From contig NZ_FQXQ01000001.1 in the NCBI RefSeq assembly GCF_900130035.1, forward strand, positions 744,001-808,000: a stretch of 64,000 bases of DNA, written 5' to 3'. Source of the DNA: Wenyingzhuangia marina. Lineage in GTDB: Bacteria > Bacteroidota > Bacteroidia > Flavobacteriales > Flavobacteriaceae. The notes beneath the pieces are model-generated. The model did no database searches, was not told where the DNA came from, and worked only from the letters and a program-made list of their open reading frames with translations. Below are positions 27,743-37,114 of this stretch, piece after piece. Both the position numbers and the translations under genes were made by a program. Every line of letters begins with the position of its first letter. Positions within the stretch are counted from its first letter, which is position 1.

Positions 27743-28657
27743 ATGAGAAAGATTATAACGTTTTTTGTATTGTTTATAAGTTTAATAGCTTGTAAGCCAT
27801 CGGCTAAAAAAGAAAACATAAAGTTTACTGTGGTAACCACTACCACAATGATTACTGATTTGGTAAAAGTTTTAGGAGGAGATGCCATTGAGGTAAAAGG
27901 AATTATGGGGGCTGGTGTAGATCCTCACTTGTACAAAGCATCAGAAGGAGATGTTACCAAATTAAGTCAGGCAGATTTAATTATTTATAATGGTTTGCAT
28001 TTGGAAGGAAAATTGGTTGATGTGTTTGAGAAAATGAATCAGATGGGAAAACAGACCATTGCTTTGAGTGATTTTTTATCACACGATCAAATTATCAATT
28101 CTGAAATGTTTGCTAGTTCTCACGATCCACATATTTGGTTTTCTATTGAGAACTGGAAAACAATAACAAGTGGATTGGTAAAAGCTTTGTCAAAAGCAAA
28201 TCCTGAAAATAAAGATGTTTATCAAAAAAATGGAGCTGCTTATTTAAAAGAATTAGAACAATTAAAAACTGAAATGACGGTTGTCATTGAAAGCTTACCT
28301 AGGAAAAAAAGAATTTTGGTTACCGCACATGATGCTTTCTCATATTTTGGAAAAGAGTTTGATTTTGAGGTAGTCGGTTTACAAGGATTGTCAACCGCAA
28401 CCGAGGCAGGAGTAAAAGATGTACAACGCATTTCTGATTTTATTATAGAAAATAAAGTAAAGGCCATTTTTATAGAAAGTTCAGTGCCTAAAAGAACGGT
28501 GGAAGCTTTACAAGCTTCTGTGGAATCTAAAGGGCATGAGGTTAAAATTGGTGGTCAATTATTCTCAGATGCTTTGGGAAATCCAACCGAAGAAACTGGA
28601 AAATATATAGGAATGTATACATACAATGTAAATACCATTGTAAATGCATTAAAATAG
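27743..28657 (+). CDS. Metal ABC transporter substrate-binding lipoprotein (PsaA/MntA type)
   Basis: Cluster A-I (ZnuA/PsaA) binding protein of 304 residues anchored by lipobox LIAC (Cys17). Ligand candidates are His in VDPHLY, His in HDPHIWF, Glu in IFIESSVP and Asp in LFSDALG. That His-His-Glu-Asp set is the Mn/Fe type (PsaA) rather than the three-His zinc type, and the His-rich loop of ZnuA is absent. It starts 1 bp after the repressor gene. A 117-bp gap separates it from the ATPase gene, so the operon may be interrupted or contain an extra promoter. Confidence 0.93.
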   Translation: MRKIITFFVLFISLIACKPSAKKENIKFTVVTTTTMITDLVKVLGGDAIEVKGIMGAGVDPHLYKASEGDVTKLSQADLIIYNGLHLEGKLVDVFEKMNQMGKQTIALSDFLSHDQIINSEMFASSHDPHIWFSIENWKTITSGLVKALSKANPENKDVYQKNGAAYLKELEQLKTEMTVVIESLPRKKRILVTAHDAFSYFGKEFDFEVVGLQGLSTATEAGVKDVQRISDFIIENKVKAIFIESSVPKRTVEALQASVESKGHEVKIGGQLFSDALGNPTEETGKYIGMYTYNVNTIVNALK

Positions 28658-28679
28658 TATAAAGGTTTTTGAGTATGAT

Positions 28680-28725
28680 TATCGAGCGGAGTTGAGATAG
28701 CGTTGAGAACCGAGTGAATTAATTT
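28680..28725. repeat. Possible decayed intergenic repeat in importer operon
   Basis: The gap between binding-protein and ATPase genes contains TCGAGCGGAGTTGAG followed by AGCGTTGAGAACCGAG, which look like two diverged copies of one unit. It is too decayed to classify and no promoter is evident. Confidence 0.25.
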
Positions 28726-28774
28726 TAAAAAGTATCTGATATTTGTTACCAGCTACTAGATTCTAAGTAATATT

Positions 28775-29515
28775 ATGGAAGATAAAATTGCCATTGCTAT
28801 TGATGATTTAACAGTAGCGTATAATTATAAACCAGTTTTATGGGATATTGATTTGCAAATTCCAGAAGGGGTATTGATGGCTATTGTTGGTCCTAACGGA
28901 GCTGGAAAGTCTACTTTGTTAAAATCTATTTTAGATATTATAAAACCTTTGGCGGGATCGGTAACGGTGTATGGAAAGCCCTACAAAAAACAACGTCATT
29001 TGGTTGCTTATGTACCTCAAAAAGGAAGTGTCGATTGGGATTTTCCCACTACGGCTTTAGATGTAGTAATGATGGGAACTTATGGTTCTTTGGGGTGGAT
29101 TAAAAGACCTGGAAAAGCTGAAAAGAAATTGGCTTTAGAGGCTTTGGAAAAAGTAGGAATGTTGACCTTTCAAGATCGACAAATTTCTCAGTTGTCTGGA
29201 GGACAGCAACAACGAATTTTCTTAGCTAGGGCTTTGGTGCAAAATGCAGCTATTTATTTTATGGATGAACCTTTTCAAGGGGTTGATGCGACTACAGAAA
29301 AAGCCATTATTCAAATTTTAAAGGAGTTGAGAAAAGCCGGAAAAACAGTGGTGGTGGTGCATCATGATTTACAAACCGTTCCAGAATATTTTGATTGGGT
29401 TACCTTTTTAAATGTCAAAAAAATTGCCACAGGTCCTGTTGCACAGATTTTTAATGATGACAATTTAACCAAGACTTACGGAATTAATTACAAAACAAGT
29501 ATTGTAGAAGAATAG
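28775..29515 (+). CDS. Metal ABC transporter ATP-binding protein
   Basis: ATPase subunit of the Mn/Fe/Zn (cluster A-I) importer, 246 residues. Walker A is GPNGAGKST (about 40-48), the Q-loop region [15 protein letters not shown], signature LSGGQQQR, Walker [10 protein letters not shown], and the H-loop HHDL. The segment [15 protein letters not shown] is typical of MntB/ZnuC-like ATPases. It is followed after 4 bp by the first permease gene. Confidence 0.95.
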   Translation: MEDKIAIAIDDLTVAYNYKPVLWDIDLQIPEGVLMAIVGPNGAGKSTLLKSILDIIKPLAGSVTVYGKPYKKQRHLVAYVPQKGSVDWDFPTTALDVVMMGTYGSLGWIKRPGKAEKKLALEALEKVGMLTFQDRQISQLSGGQQQRIFLARALVQNAAIYFMDEPFQGVDATTEKAIIQILKELRKAGKTVVVVHHDLQTVPEYFDWVTFLNVKKIATGPVAQIFNDDNLTKTYGINYKTSIVEE

Positions 29516-29519
29516 GAGT

Positions 29520-30629
29520 ATGAAACAATATTTTGATTTACTAATGGTGGATTACACTTTGCAAATTATTACACTAGGAACAGCGGTGTTGGGAGCTTTG
29601 TGTGGTATGTTGGGAAGTTTTGCCGTATTGCGAAAACAAAGTTTGTTGGGGGATGCTATTTCTCATGCTTCCCTACCCGGAATTGCTATTGTGTTTTTAG
29701 TTTTAGGTGTAAAAAATAATAACGGATTGCTATTAGGAGCTTTACTAAGTGGTTTGGTAAGCGCTGTTTTTATCAAGGGAATTATATCAAAAACTCATTT
29801 AAAATCTGACACTGCTTTGGGAGTGGTCTTATCTACTTTTTTTGGTTTTGGAATGTTATTGTTAACATACATTCAAAAATTACCCAATGCCAATCAATCA
29901 GGATTGGAAAAGTATTTATTTGGTCAGGCAGCTACTTTGTTAGCTAGTGATGTTTGGTTGATGTCTTCTATTGCTGGAATTGCATTGATGGTGGTTTTAT
30001 TGTTTTGGAAAGAATTTAAAATGGTGTTGTTTGATGCTGATTATACCACAACTTTAGGCTTTCATGTAAAGTTTATAGATACTTTAATGACGTCATTTAT
30101 TGTGATTGCGATTGTGATGGGATTACAAACCGTTGGAGTGGTTTTAATGAGTGCAATGTTGTTGGCTCCGGCAGCTGCTGCAAGACAATGGACGAACAAA
30201 TTATCTACCATGGTTTTTTTAGCAGGAATTTTTGGAGCTACTTCTGGAGTGTTAGGAACTGCTATTAGTGCCAGTGCTAATAACTTATCTACAGGGCCTG
30301 TTATTGTCTTAATCGCAACTAGTTTTGTAATGATATCTTTTGTGTTTTCTCCTATAAGGGGTTTGTTGTTTAGGCAAATTAAATTATGGAACAATAGAAA
30401 CGATTTAAAACTGATGAAAACGTTGTTATTTATGTATAACATCGCTAAAAATCATGAGAACATATCTCATCCTCATAAAATTCAGTTGTTGAATAATTTT
30501 CAAGGATATACTCGTAAAAGTTTAAAAAGTTTAGAATCTGAAGAATTAATCGTTTTAGAAAAAGGCGATTGGTCTTTAACGGAAAAAGGATTTCATACGG
30601 CTAAAAATTTATATACAAATCAGTCATGA
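29520..30629 (+). CDS. Metal ABC transporter permease 1 with C-terminal winged-helix-like tail
   Basis: ABC-3 family integral membrane protein, 369 residues. About eight TM helices lie within residues 1-280, with the conserved LLGDAISHASLPGIAI motif and LMSAMLLAPAAAARQ. After the membrane part, residues 290-369 form a soluble tail (LLFMYNIAKNH...TRKSLKSLESEELIVLEKGDWSLTEKGFHTAKNL) resembling the winged-helix N-terminus of DtxR proteins. Standard permeases end near residue 280. The gene overlaps the second permease gene by 4 bp. Confidence 0.93.
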   Translation: MKQYFDLLMVDYTLQIITLGTAVLGALCGMLGSFAVLRKQSLLGDAISHASLPGIAIVFLVLGVKNNNGLLLGALLSGLVSAVFIKGIISKTHLKSDTALGVVLSTFFGFGMLLLTYIQKLPNANQSGLEKYLFGQAATLLASDVWLMSSIAGIALMVVLLFWKEFKMVLFDADYTTTLGFHVKFIDTLMTSFIVIAIVMGLQTVGVVLMSAMLLAPAAAARQWTNKLSTMVFLAGIFGATSGVLGTAISASANNLSTGPVIVLIATSFVMISFVFSPIRGLLFRQIKLWNNRNDLKLMKTLLFMYNIAKNHENISHPHKIQLLNNFQGYTRKSLKSLESEELIVLEKGDWSLTEKGFHTAKNLYTNQS

Positions 30630-31786
30630 CAAATGCACAATTAGAAATACAAATCATTTTGAGTTTGGTGGCGGTAGCATGTGCTTTGCCTGGTGTTTTT
30701 TTGGTGCTAAGAAAAATGGCTTTGATTAGTGATGCTATTAGTCATTCCATTTTGCCAGGAATTGTCATCGGATTTTTTATAACTCAAGATTTAGCATCAC
30801 CTTTATTGATATTGATGGCAACTTTAACAGGAGTATTAACCGTAGTATTGGTAGAGTACATTCAGAAAACGGGTTTGGTGAAAGAAGATACGGCTATTGG
30901 TTTGGTTTTTCCTGCTTTATTTAGTTTGGGGGTAATTCTGATTGCTAGAAATGCTGGAGATGTTCATTTAGATGTTGATGCTGTTTTGTTGGGAGAAGTA
31001 GCTTTTGCTCCTTTTGATAGATGGATGTACAATGGAATAGATATGGGACCAAGATCGCTTTGGATGATTGGAACTATTTTATCAGTTTCTATGATCATGT
31101 TAATATTATTCTATAAAGAATTAAAAATAGCCACTTTTGATGCAGGTTTGGCAGCTTCTTTAGGATTTACACCTATTGGAATTCACTATGGATTAATGAC
31201 TGTTTCATCAGTTACAACTGTTGGTGCTTTTGATGCTATTGGTGCTATTTTAGTCGTGGCATTTATGATTGTTCCCGCAGCTTGCGTGTATTTGTTAACC
31301 ACCAATTTAAAAAAGATGTTAGTAGGTTCTTCTTTGGTGGGAATTTTTGCATCTATTACAGGATATTGGTTGGCACATGCTTTAGATACTTCTATTGCAG
31401 GAACCATTGCTACGGTTTTAGGATTGTTGTTTTTTATGGTGTATTTATTTGCTCCCAACAAAGGATATATTTCTCAATGGTACAAAACCAAACAACAAAA
31501 AACAGAAGTAGCTATGTTGGTGTTTATGTTGCATCTGGCAAATCACGAAGATGAGCGTGAAAGAAATATCAATCATTTACAAGAACATATCAATTGGAGT
31601 AAACAACGTGCGAAAAAAGTACTAAGGTTAGCGTATCAAAATAACATGATTGAAGTTAAAGATGAGGTTATTAATCTAACAGAGAAAGGGTTAGCTTTTA
31701 CAGAAAAAGCAATTTCTTATATATCGGACAACAAGAACTCAGAATTAGAGGGAATCAAACAAAATTTTTTCCTATTTAGGGGCTAG
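30626..31786 (+). CDS. Metal ABC transporter permease 2 with C-terminal winged-helix-like tail
   Basis: Second ABC-3 permease, 386 residues, probably forming a heterodimer with permease 1. It has the motif LISDAISHSILPGIVIGF, about eight TM helices in residues 1-285, and GAILVVAFMIVPAAC. The tail (about 300-375: AMLVFMLHLANHEDERERNINHLQEHINWSKQRAKKVLRLAYQNNMIEV...NLTEKGLAF) again resembles a DtxR-like winged helix. The start overlaps the previous stop (ATGA). It ends the regulon; no hairpin terminator was seen directly after. Confidence 0.93.
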   Translation: MTNAQLEIQIILSLVAVACALPGVFLVLRKMALISDAISHSILPGIVIGFFITQDLASPLLILMATLTGVLTVVLVEYIQKTGLVKEDTAIGLVFPALFSLGVILIARNAGDVHLDVDAVLLGEVAFAPFDRWMYNGIDMGPRSLWMIGTILSVSMIMLILFYKELKIATFDAGLAASLGFTPIGIHYGLMTVSSVTTVGAFDAIGAILVVAFMIVPAACVYLLTTNLKKMLVGSSLVGIFASITGYWLAHALDTSIAGTIATVLGLLFFMVYLFAPNKGYISQWYKTKQQKTEVAMLVFMLHLANHEDERERNINHLQEHINWSKQRAKKVLRLAYQNNMIEVKDEVINLTEKGLAFTEKAISYISDNKNSELEGIKQNFFLFRG

Positions 31787-31863
31787 ATTATTTTGGCTTA
31801 AATATTGTATTATTATCTATTAAATACTATTTTTAGTAGATAACCCTTAAATAAGTACAGAAT

Positions 31864-32304
31864 ATGTCAATTTTAAATATATTTTTGAGTGGAACTCAAA
31901 GAACCAACAGAGGTCATTTAGCAAGTATTGTTAAAATAGCAAGGTCAAATGATAAATTATCAAGAGAAGAAATTACTCTATTAAAGAAAATAAAAGCAGA
32001 TTTAGGAATTAGTGATTTAGTGTTTAGAAGTATCATTCGTAAGCCTGAACAATATCCTTTAAATCCTCCTTTAAGTTATGAAGAGCGAATAGAAAGGTTG
32101 TATGCTTTGGCTAACATGTTACATGTAGATAAAGAATCTTATGATTTGTCTCTTAAATTATTGGAAAAATTAGCTGTTGGAATTGGGTTTCCAATAAAAA
32201 CACATCAAGAAGTTGTGAAAACCGCTGTAGAGTTAGCAGCTTCTAATGCTGATTTAGAAACCTTTGCCAAAGCAGTTAGAAAAGCAAATGAAAGCAAAGA
32301 GTAA
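31864..32304 (+). CDS. TerB-like all-helical protein
   Basis: Cytosolic, all-helical protein of 146 residues. The pattern ASIVKIARSNDKLSREEITLLKKIKADLGIS resembles the first half of TerB (tellurite-resistance, metal-binding) domains, and YALANMLHVDKESYDLSLKLLEKLAVGIGF the second. No other ter genes are nearby, so a tellurite role is not implied. It is preceded by a 77-bp gap after the metal importer and followed by a hairpin terminator. Confidence 0.6.
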   Translation: MSILNIFLSGTQRTNRGHLASIVKIARSNDKLSREEITLLKKIKADLGISDLVFRSIIRKPEQYPLNPPLSYEERIERLYALANMLHVDKESYDLSLKLLEKLAVGIGFPIKTHQEVVKTAVELAASNADLETFAKAVRKANESKE

Positions 32305-32325
32305 TTCTTATTTTAACCTTATATT

Positions 32326-32362
32326 AAAAGAGATTGTTTAATTTAGACAATCTCTTTTTTTT
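32326..32362 (+). terminator. Intrinsic terminator
   Basis: Arms AAAAGAGATTGT and ACAATCTCTTTT followed by a T-run. It ends 6 bp before the ATG of the AddA-like gene, which is unusually close. Confidence 0.85.
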
Positions 32363-32367
32363 ATGCT

Positions 32368-35300
32368 ATGATTTCAGAAAGCCCTTTTAAAGTTTACAAT
32401 GCATCAGCTGGTAGTGGTAAAACATTTACCTTGGTAAAAGAATATTTAAAAATTCTTTTGGTGGCTAAAAATGAGTTTGAATTCCAGAAAATTCTTGCCA
32501 TTACGTTTACCAACAAAGCAGCTGCTGAAATGAAACAGCGTGTGCTAAAAACTTTAAAAGATGCTTCACAAAATGTAGAGAATAATATTGTTGTTGATTT
32601 GTTAAAAGAAACTGGATTATCATCTAGTATAGTTCAAGAGAAGTCACAACGAATTTTAAAGAATATTCTATACAACTATGCTAGCTTTCATATCAATACC
32701 ATTGATAGTTTTACTCATAAATTGATTAGAACTTTCTCTTTAGATTTAGGACTTCCGTTGGATTTTGAAGTAGAAATGGATACAGATCCGTTATTAGAAG
32801 AAACCATAGATTTGTTGATTTCTAAAATTGGAGAGGATAAAGACTTAACGGAAGTTTTGGTAAAATATACCTTGGATTTGGTGGAAGACGATAAATCTTG
32901 GAACATTACAGATTCATTGGTTTCTGTGGCCAAATTATTATTAAATGAGGAAAATGAAGTGGAGGTTTCTAAGTTAATCAACACCAATTTATCTGATTTT
33001 ACCGCTTTAGAAAAAAAGCTAAGAACTTATTTAAATGATACCGAAAAAGCATTTAAAGATATTGGTGAACAAGCTTTGGCTGTGATTGATGAACAAGATA
33101 TTGCTTATAATTCATTCACTTCTAGTGTTGTTCCAAACTATTTTAAAAAGTTTGTTTCTGGTTGGAATGATAAAGAAGAGGAAATTGCCACAAAGACTGT
33201 AGAAAAATGTTTTGACACTGGAAGTTTTTATGCAAAAGCAAAACCCAAAGATCCTAAAAAATTAGAGGACAGAGATAAAATAGATGCGATTCAAAATGAT
33301 TTATATCCTTATTATGAATTGTCTAAACAGTTAATTGCTACTCAATTTGGACAATACTTTTTAGTTAAGAAAATATTAAAATCGTTAGTGCCTTTAGCGG
33401 TGTTGAGTCACATTAATAAAGAATATACACAGTTAAAAGAAGAAAATAATATTTGTGTAAATGCGGAGTTTAACCGTGTGATTAGTAAACAAATTAAAAA
33501 CGAACCGGTTCCTTTTATTTATGAACGTTTGGGAGAAAAATTTCAGTATTTTTTTATTGATGAAATGCAAGATACTTCCGAATTGCAGTGGGAAAATTTA
33601 ATTCCGTTAATTGCCAATACTTTGTCACAAGGAAATGGTCAATTGATGTTGGTGGGAGATGCTAAACAATCCATTTACAGATGGAGAGGAGGAAAAGCAT
33701 CACAATTTGTAGCGCTTTCTGATGAAGCAAATCATGATTTATTTCATGTAGATAAAAAGGTTGTGACCTTGGGAACAAACTATAGAAGTTATAGTAATGT
33801 CATCAATTTTAATAATGATTTTTTTGCGTTTTTATCATCTTATATAAAAGAACCCGCTTATCAGGATATTTATGCTCAGGAAAAACATCAACAAACAAAC
33901 TCGAAAGAGGGGGGGTATGTTCGTTTAGAAGTTTTTGAAAGAGATGAGGAGTTTGTGGCTCATGAAGTGTATCCGGAAAAAATACATCAAATGATTTTAG
34001 AAATAAAATCAAAAGGATTTTACTACGGAGATATTTGTGTGTTAACAAGAAAAAAGAATGATGGAATTGCTGTAGCGGATTATTTGGTGTCTAAAGGAAT
34101 TGAAGTGATTTCTCCAGATAGTTTGTTGTTAAAAAATAATAAGGTTGTTCAGGTTTTTGTCTTTCTATTAAGATGGATAGAAAACCCTGAAGACAAAGAA
34201 GTTTTGATCCAGGTACTATATTATTTATACAATCATTTAAATATTGATATTCCTGAGCATGAGTTTTATGAAAACTGTTTGTCTAAAACCAATACAAAAG
34301 AGTTATTTGCGTATTTAGAATTGGAGTTTAGTTTAACCAATTTTTTCTCATTGTCTTTATATGATGGATTGGAATATTTAATTCGTGTTTTTCATTTTCA
34401 GGACATATCAGATGTTTTTGTACAAGCTTTTTTAGATGTTGTTTTGCAATATCAATTAAAAGAATCGGGTAGCTTACAAATGTTTTTATCTTATTGGGAT
34501 AAAAAGAAAAAGAATTTAAAAGTAGAAGTAGCTCCAAGTGAAAATGCGGTACAAATTATGACCATTCATAAATCTAAAGGATTGGAGTTCCCGGTGGTAA
34601 TTTTTCCTTTTGATTTAAATACTGAAGACATCAATAGAGAAAAAGTATGGTATCAAACTCATGATACAGATTTGTTTAATGACTTTGAAAGTTTTCAAAT
34701 AAAAGCATCAAGCAAATTGTCTTTATATGGTAGTCAGGGAGAAAATCATTTAAACAAAATAAGTGCAGAAATTCAATTAGATAACTTTAATCTTTTATAC
34801 GTTGCTTTAACAAGAGCAGAAGAACAATTATATATTCTGAGTGATACTAAAAAAAAGAAGGCCGATACACCAAAACTATTTTCTGACTATTTTCAAGAAT
34901 ATATGTCTCAAAAAAATGCAGAAGGAGTTTATGAAATTGGAAATAGTGAAAGGTTGTCAACTATCAAAAAATCTGAAGAGGATTATTTATTAAAATCTTT
35001 TTACAGTGTTGATAAAAAAGACAATCAAATTTTTATTGTTCAAAAAGAAAGTAATGAAGACGATGCAAGGCTGTATGGAAATTTAATCCACAATGCTTTT
35101 GAGAAAGTGATCTCAGTAAAAGATGTTGATTTAGCCATTACTTATATAGAACAACAAGGATTACCTACTGAGGTTTTTAGTAGTGCTAAAAAATTAATAA
35201 AAGATGTTGTTAACCATCCACAATTGTCAGAATACTATAAAGAAGGACTAGAGGTTTACACGGAAAGATCTTTTTTAACTCATAGTGGAGAAATTAATAT

Positions 35301-35484
35301 TATGGATAGAGTTGTTTTTTATGACAATGAAGTTGTAATAATAGATTATAAAACAGGAGTTTTTAACAAATCACATGAGCTACAAATAGAGAATTATACC
35401 AATGTATTAGTAGGTTTAGGGTATACTGTGAAAGAAAAATTGTTGGTTTATTGTGATGATTTAGTGAAGGTGTTTAATATTTAA
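32368..35484 (+). CDS. UvrD/Rep-family helicase-nuclease (AddA/RecB-like)
   Basis: Helicase-nuclease subunit of the Bacteroidota double-strand-break processing complex, 1038 residues. The SF1 motifs are in order: ASAGSGKT (I, about 10-17), TFTNKAAAEMK (Ia), FIDEMQDTS (II), GDAKQSIYRWRGG (III), LGTNYRS (IV), TIHKSKGLEFPVV (V) and YVALTRAEEQL (VI). A C-terminal PD-(D/E)XK nuclease is marked by GNLIHNAFE, MDRVVFYDN and IIDYKTG. The partner AddB-like gene lies 3.1 kb downstream beyond two OmpA-type genes. Confidence 0.93.
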   Translation: MISESPFKVYNASAGSGKTFTLVKEYLKILLVAKNEFEFQKILAITFTNKAAAEMKQRVLKTLKDASQNVENNIVVDLLKETGLSSSIVQEKSQRILKNILYNYASFHINTIDSFTHKLIRTFSLDLGLPLDFEVEMDTDPLLEETIDLLISKIGEDKDLTEVLVKYTLDLVEDDKSWNITDSLVSVAKLLLNEENEVEVSKLINTNLSDFTALEKKLRTYLNDTEKAFKDIGEQALAVIDEQDIAYNSFTSSVVPNYFKKFVSGWNDKEEEIATKTVEKCFDTGSFYAKAKPKDPKKLEDRDKIDAIQNDLYPYYELSKQLIATQFGQYFLVKKILKSLVPLAVLSHINKEYTQLKEENNICVNAEFNRVISKQIKNEPVPFIYERLGEKFQYFFIDEMQDTSELQWENLIPLIANTLSQGNGQLMLVGDAKQSIYRWRGGKASQFVALSDEANHDLFHVDKKVVTLGTNYRSYSNVINFNNDFFAFLSSYIKEPAYQDIYAQEKHQQTNSKEGGYVRLEVFERDEEFVAHEVYPEKIHQMILEIKSKGFYYGDICVLTRKKNDGIAVADYLVSKGIEVISPDSLLLKNNKVVQVFVFLLRWIENPEDKEVLIQVLYYLYNHLNIDIPEHEFYENCLSKTNTKELFAYLELEFSLTNFFSLSLYDGLEYLIRVFHFQDISDVFVQAFLDVVLQYQLKESGSLQMFLSYWDKKKKNLKVEVAPSENAVQIMTIHKSKGLEFPVVIFPFDLNTEDINREKVWYQTHDTDLFNDFESFQIKASSKLSLYGSQGENHLNKISAEIQLDNFNLLYVALTRAEEQLYILSDTKKKKADTPKLFSDYFQEYMSQKNAEGVYEIGNSERLSTIKKSEEDYLLKSFYSVDKKDNQIFIVQKESNEDDARLYGNLIHNAFEKVISVKDVDLAITYIEQQGLPTEVFSSAKKLIKDVVNHPQLSEYYKEGLEVYTERSFLTHSGEINIMDRVVFYDNEVVIIDYKTGVFNKSHELQIENYTNVLVGLGYTVKEKLLVYCDDLVKVFNI

Positions 35485-35571
35485 ATATCTGTTTATTAGT
35501 AAGTTATTTTTTAAAAAGATTGTATTGTTTCTTTGTTGATATTAATTTTCACTACTTTTAAGAAAAAAATT

Positions 35572-36963
35572 ATGAATAGACTAAAATTAACTTTATCGCT
35601 TATAGGAGTTTTTACGTTAACTTCTTTAAGTATGAAAGCTCAGGATGAAAAAAATCCATGGGCTATTGGAGTAGGTGTTAACTTTGTGGATCTAACATCT
35701 TATGGTATTTCTAATTTAGGAAATCAAATAGGAGATTATGTAGGGTTAAAAGATGTAAATGCATTACCGGTATTATCTAGACTTTATGTTGCAAAATATT
35801 TAGACAATGGTTTTACAGCAGATTTTACAGGAGCTATTAATTCTATTGATGAAATTCCCTCTGGAGAAGTATCAGAAAAATCATACTACTCTTTAGATTT
35901 AGGGTTAAGGTATGATTTAAATAAATTATTTGGTGAAACAGGTTGGTTTGATCCTTATGCCAAATTTGCCGTTGGAACTTTTTGGGTAGATGGTGATTTA
36001 GCAGGAGCAGTTTCTCCATCTTTTGGATTTAATACTTGGTTTAATGATTCAGTAGGTTTAAATTTTGAGACATCTTATAAAACAAATGCATTATTTGGAG
36101 ATTCTAATTTAGGAAACACCATATATATTGCAGATTACCATTTTCAACATTCAGTCTCATTGGTATTAAGGTTTGGAGCTAAAGATTCCGATGGAGATGG
36201 TGTGTTAGATAAAGATGATTTGTGTCCTCAAATAGCAGGAAAACAAGAACTATTTGGGTGTCCTGATACTGATGGAGATGGTGTTGCTGACAAAGATGAT
36301 GCATGTCCTGATTTAGCTGGTTCATTAAATGGTTGTCCAGATTCTGATGATGATGGAGTGATTGATTCAGAAGATAAATGTCCAAATTTAGCAGGTGATG
36401 CTAAAGATGGAGGTTGTCCAGATTCTGATAAAGACGGCTTGTCTGATAATAAAGATAAATGCCCAAATACATTTGGTCCTATCAAAAATAATGGATGTCC
36501 TTGGCCAGATACTGATGGAGATGGTGTAACAGATAATTTAGACAATTGTATTAACGAAAAAGGACCTAAAACAAATAATGGATGTCCAGTTCAATTAACT
36601 GAAGAGGCTAAAAAGACATTAGGAACTTATGCTAAAACCATTCAGTTTAATTCTGGTAAGGCAGAGTTTAAACCTGGTGTTACTGAAACTTTAGATATTA
36701 TTGTAGGTATAATGAAAGAATTTGATGGAGTTCGTTTTGATATTGAAGGTCATTCAGATAGTTCTGGAGATGATGCAAGCAATTTAAAATTATCGCAAGA
36801 AAGAGCACAAGCGGTAGTAGATTATTTAACTTCTCATGGAATTGATAATTGGCGTTTACATGCAGTTGGTTATGGAGAGACAAAACCAATAGCTAGTAAT
36901 AAAACGGCAACAGGTAGAGCTTTAAACAGACGTGTGGTTTTAAAAGCTATAGAAACAGAATAG
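35572..36963 (+). CDS. OmpA-family outer-membrane protein with TSP3 repeats (copy 1)
   Basis: Cell-envelope protein of 463 residues. I choose the ATG at 35572, directly before the signal peptide (ending MKAQ); an upstream frame from 35533 adds a non-signal tail. Order: an N-terminal barrel (about 22-205), five calcium-binding thrombospondin type 3 repeats (DSDGDGV-xD-xDxCP pattern, about 205-340), and an OmpA peptidoglycan-binding domain (about 355-460, with IQFNSGKAEFKP and GHSDSSGDD...LSQERAQAVVDYL). The TSP3-OmpA half is almost identical in DNA to the next gene. A terminator follows. Confidence 0.93.
   Translation: MNRLKLTLSLIGVFTLTSLSMKAQDEKNPWAIGVGVNFVDLTSYGISNLGNQIGDYVGLKDVNALPVLSRLYVAKYLDNGFTADFTGAINSIDEIPSGEVSEKSYYSLDLGLRYDLNKLFGETGWFDPYAKFAVGTFWVDGDLAGAVSPSFGFNTWFNDSVGLNFETSYKTNALFGDSNLGNTIYIADYHFQHSVSLVLRFGAKDSDGDGVLDKDDLCPQIAGKQELFGCPDTDGDGVADKDDACPDLAGSLNGCPDSDDDGVIDSEDKCPNLAGDAKDGGCPDSDKDGLSDNKDKCPNTFGPIKNNGCPWPDTDGDGVTDNLDNCINEKGPKTNNGCPVQLTEEAKKTLGTYAKTIQFNSGKAEFKPGVTETLDIIVGIMKEFDGVRFDIEGHSDSSGDDASNLKLSQERAQAVVDYLTSHGIDNWRLHAVGYGETKPIASNKTATGRALNRRVVLKAIETE
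36199..36684. repeat. Near-identical tract in OmpA copy 1 (partner at 37742-38227)
   Basis: By eye this 486-bp tract matches 37742-38227 with a single mismatch (36419 C versus 37962 T), then divergence resumes on both sides, including silent positions. That sharp contrast with the N-terminal halves indicates recent gene conversion. Confidence 0.8.
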
Positions 36964-36985
36964 TAAACAAAAGTTTTACGGAAAT

Positions 36986-37025
36986 AAAAAACCTTTTTTG
37001 ATATTAAATCAAAAAAGGTTTTTTT
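36986..37025 (+). terminator. Intrinsic terminator
   Basis: Hairpin AAAAACCTTTTTTGAT / ATCAAAAAAGGTTTTT with a T-run after it, following OmpA copy 1. Confidence 0.85.
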
Positions 37026-37114
37026 ATGAATAGCGTTCAACTAAGATTCATATGCGACAATTCTTTTTATAGATGCAAAATATATTTGTTGTTAGAAACA
37101 AAAAAATAAAAATT

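Noticed and set aside
31864-32304. Tellurite-resistance operon
   Set aside because: Only a single TerB-like protein is present, with no terC, terD or related genes nearby.
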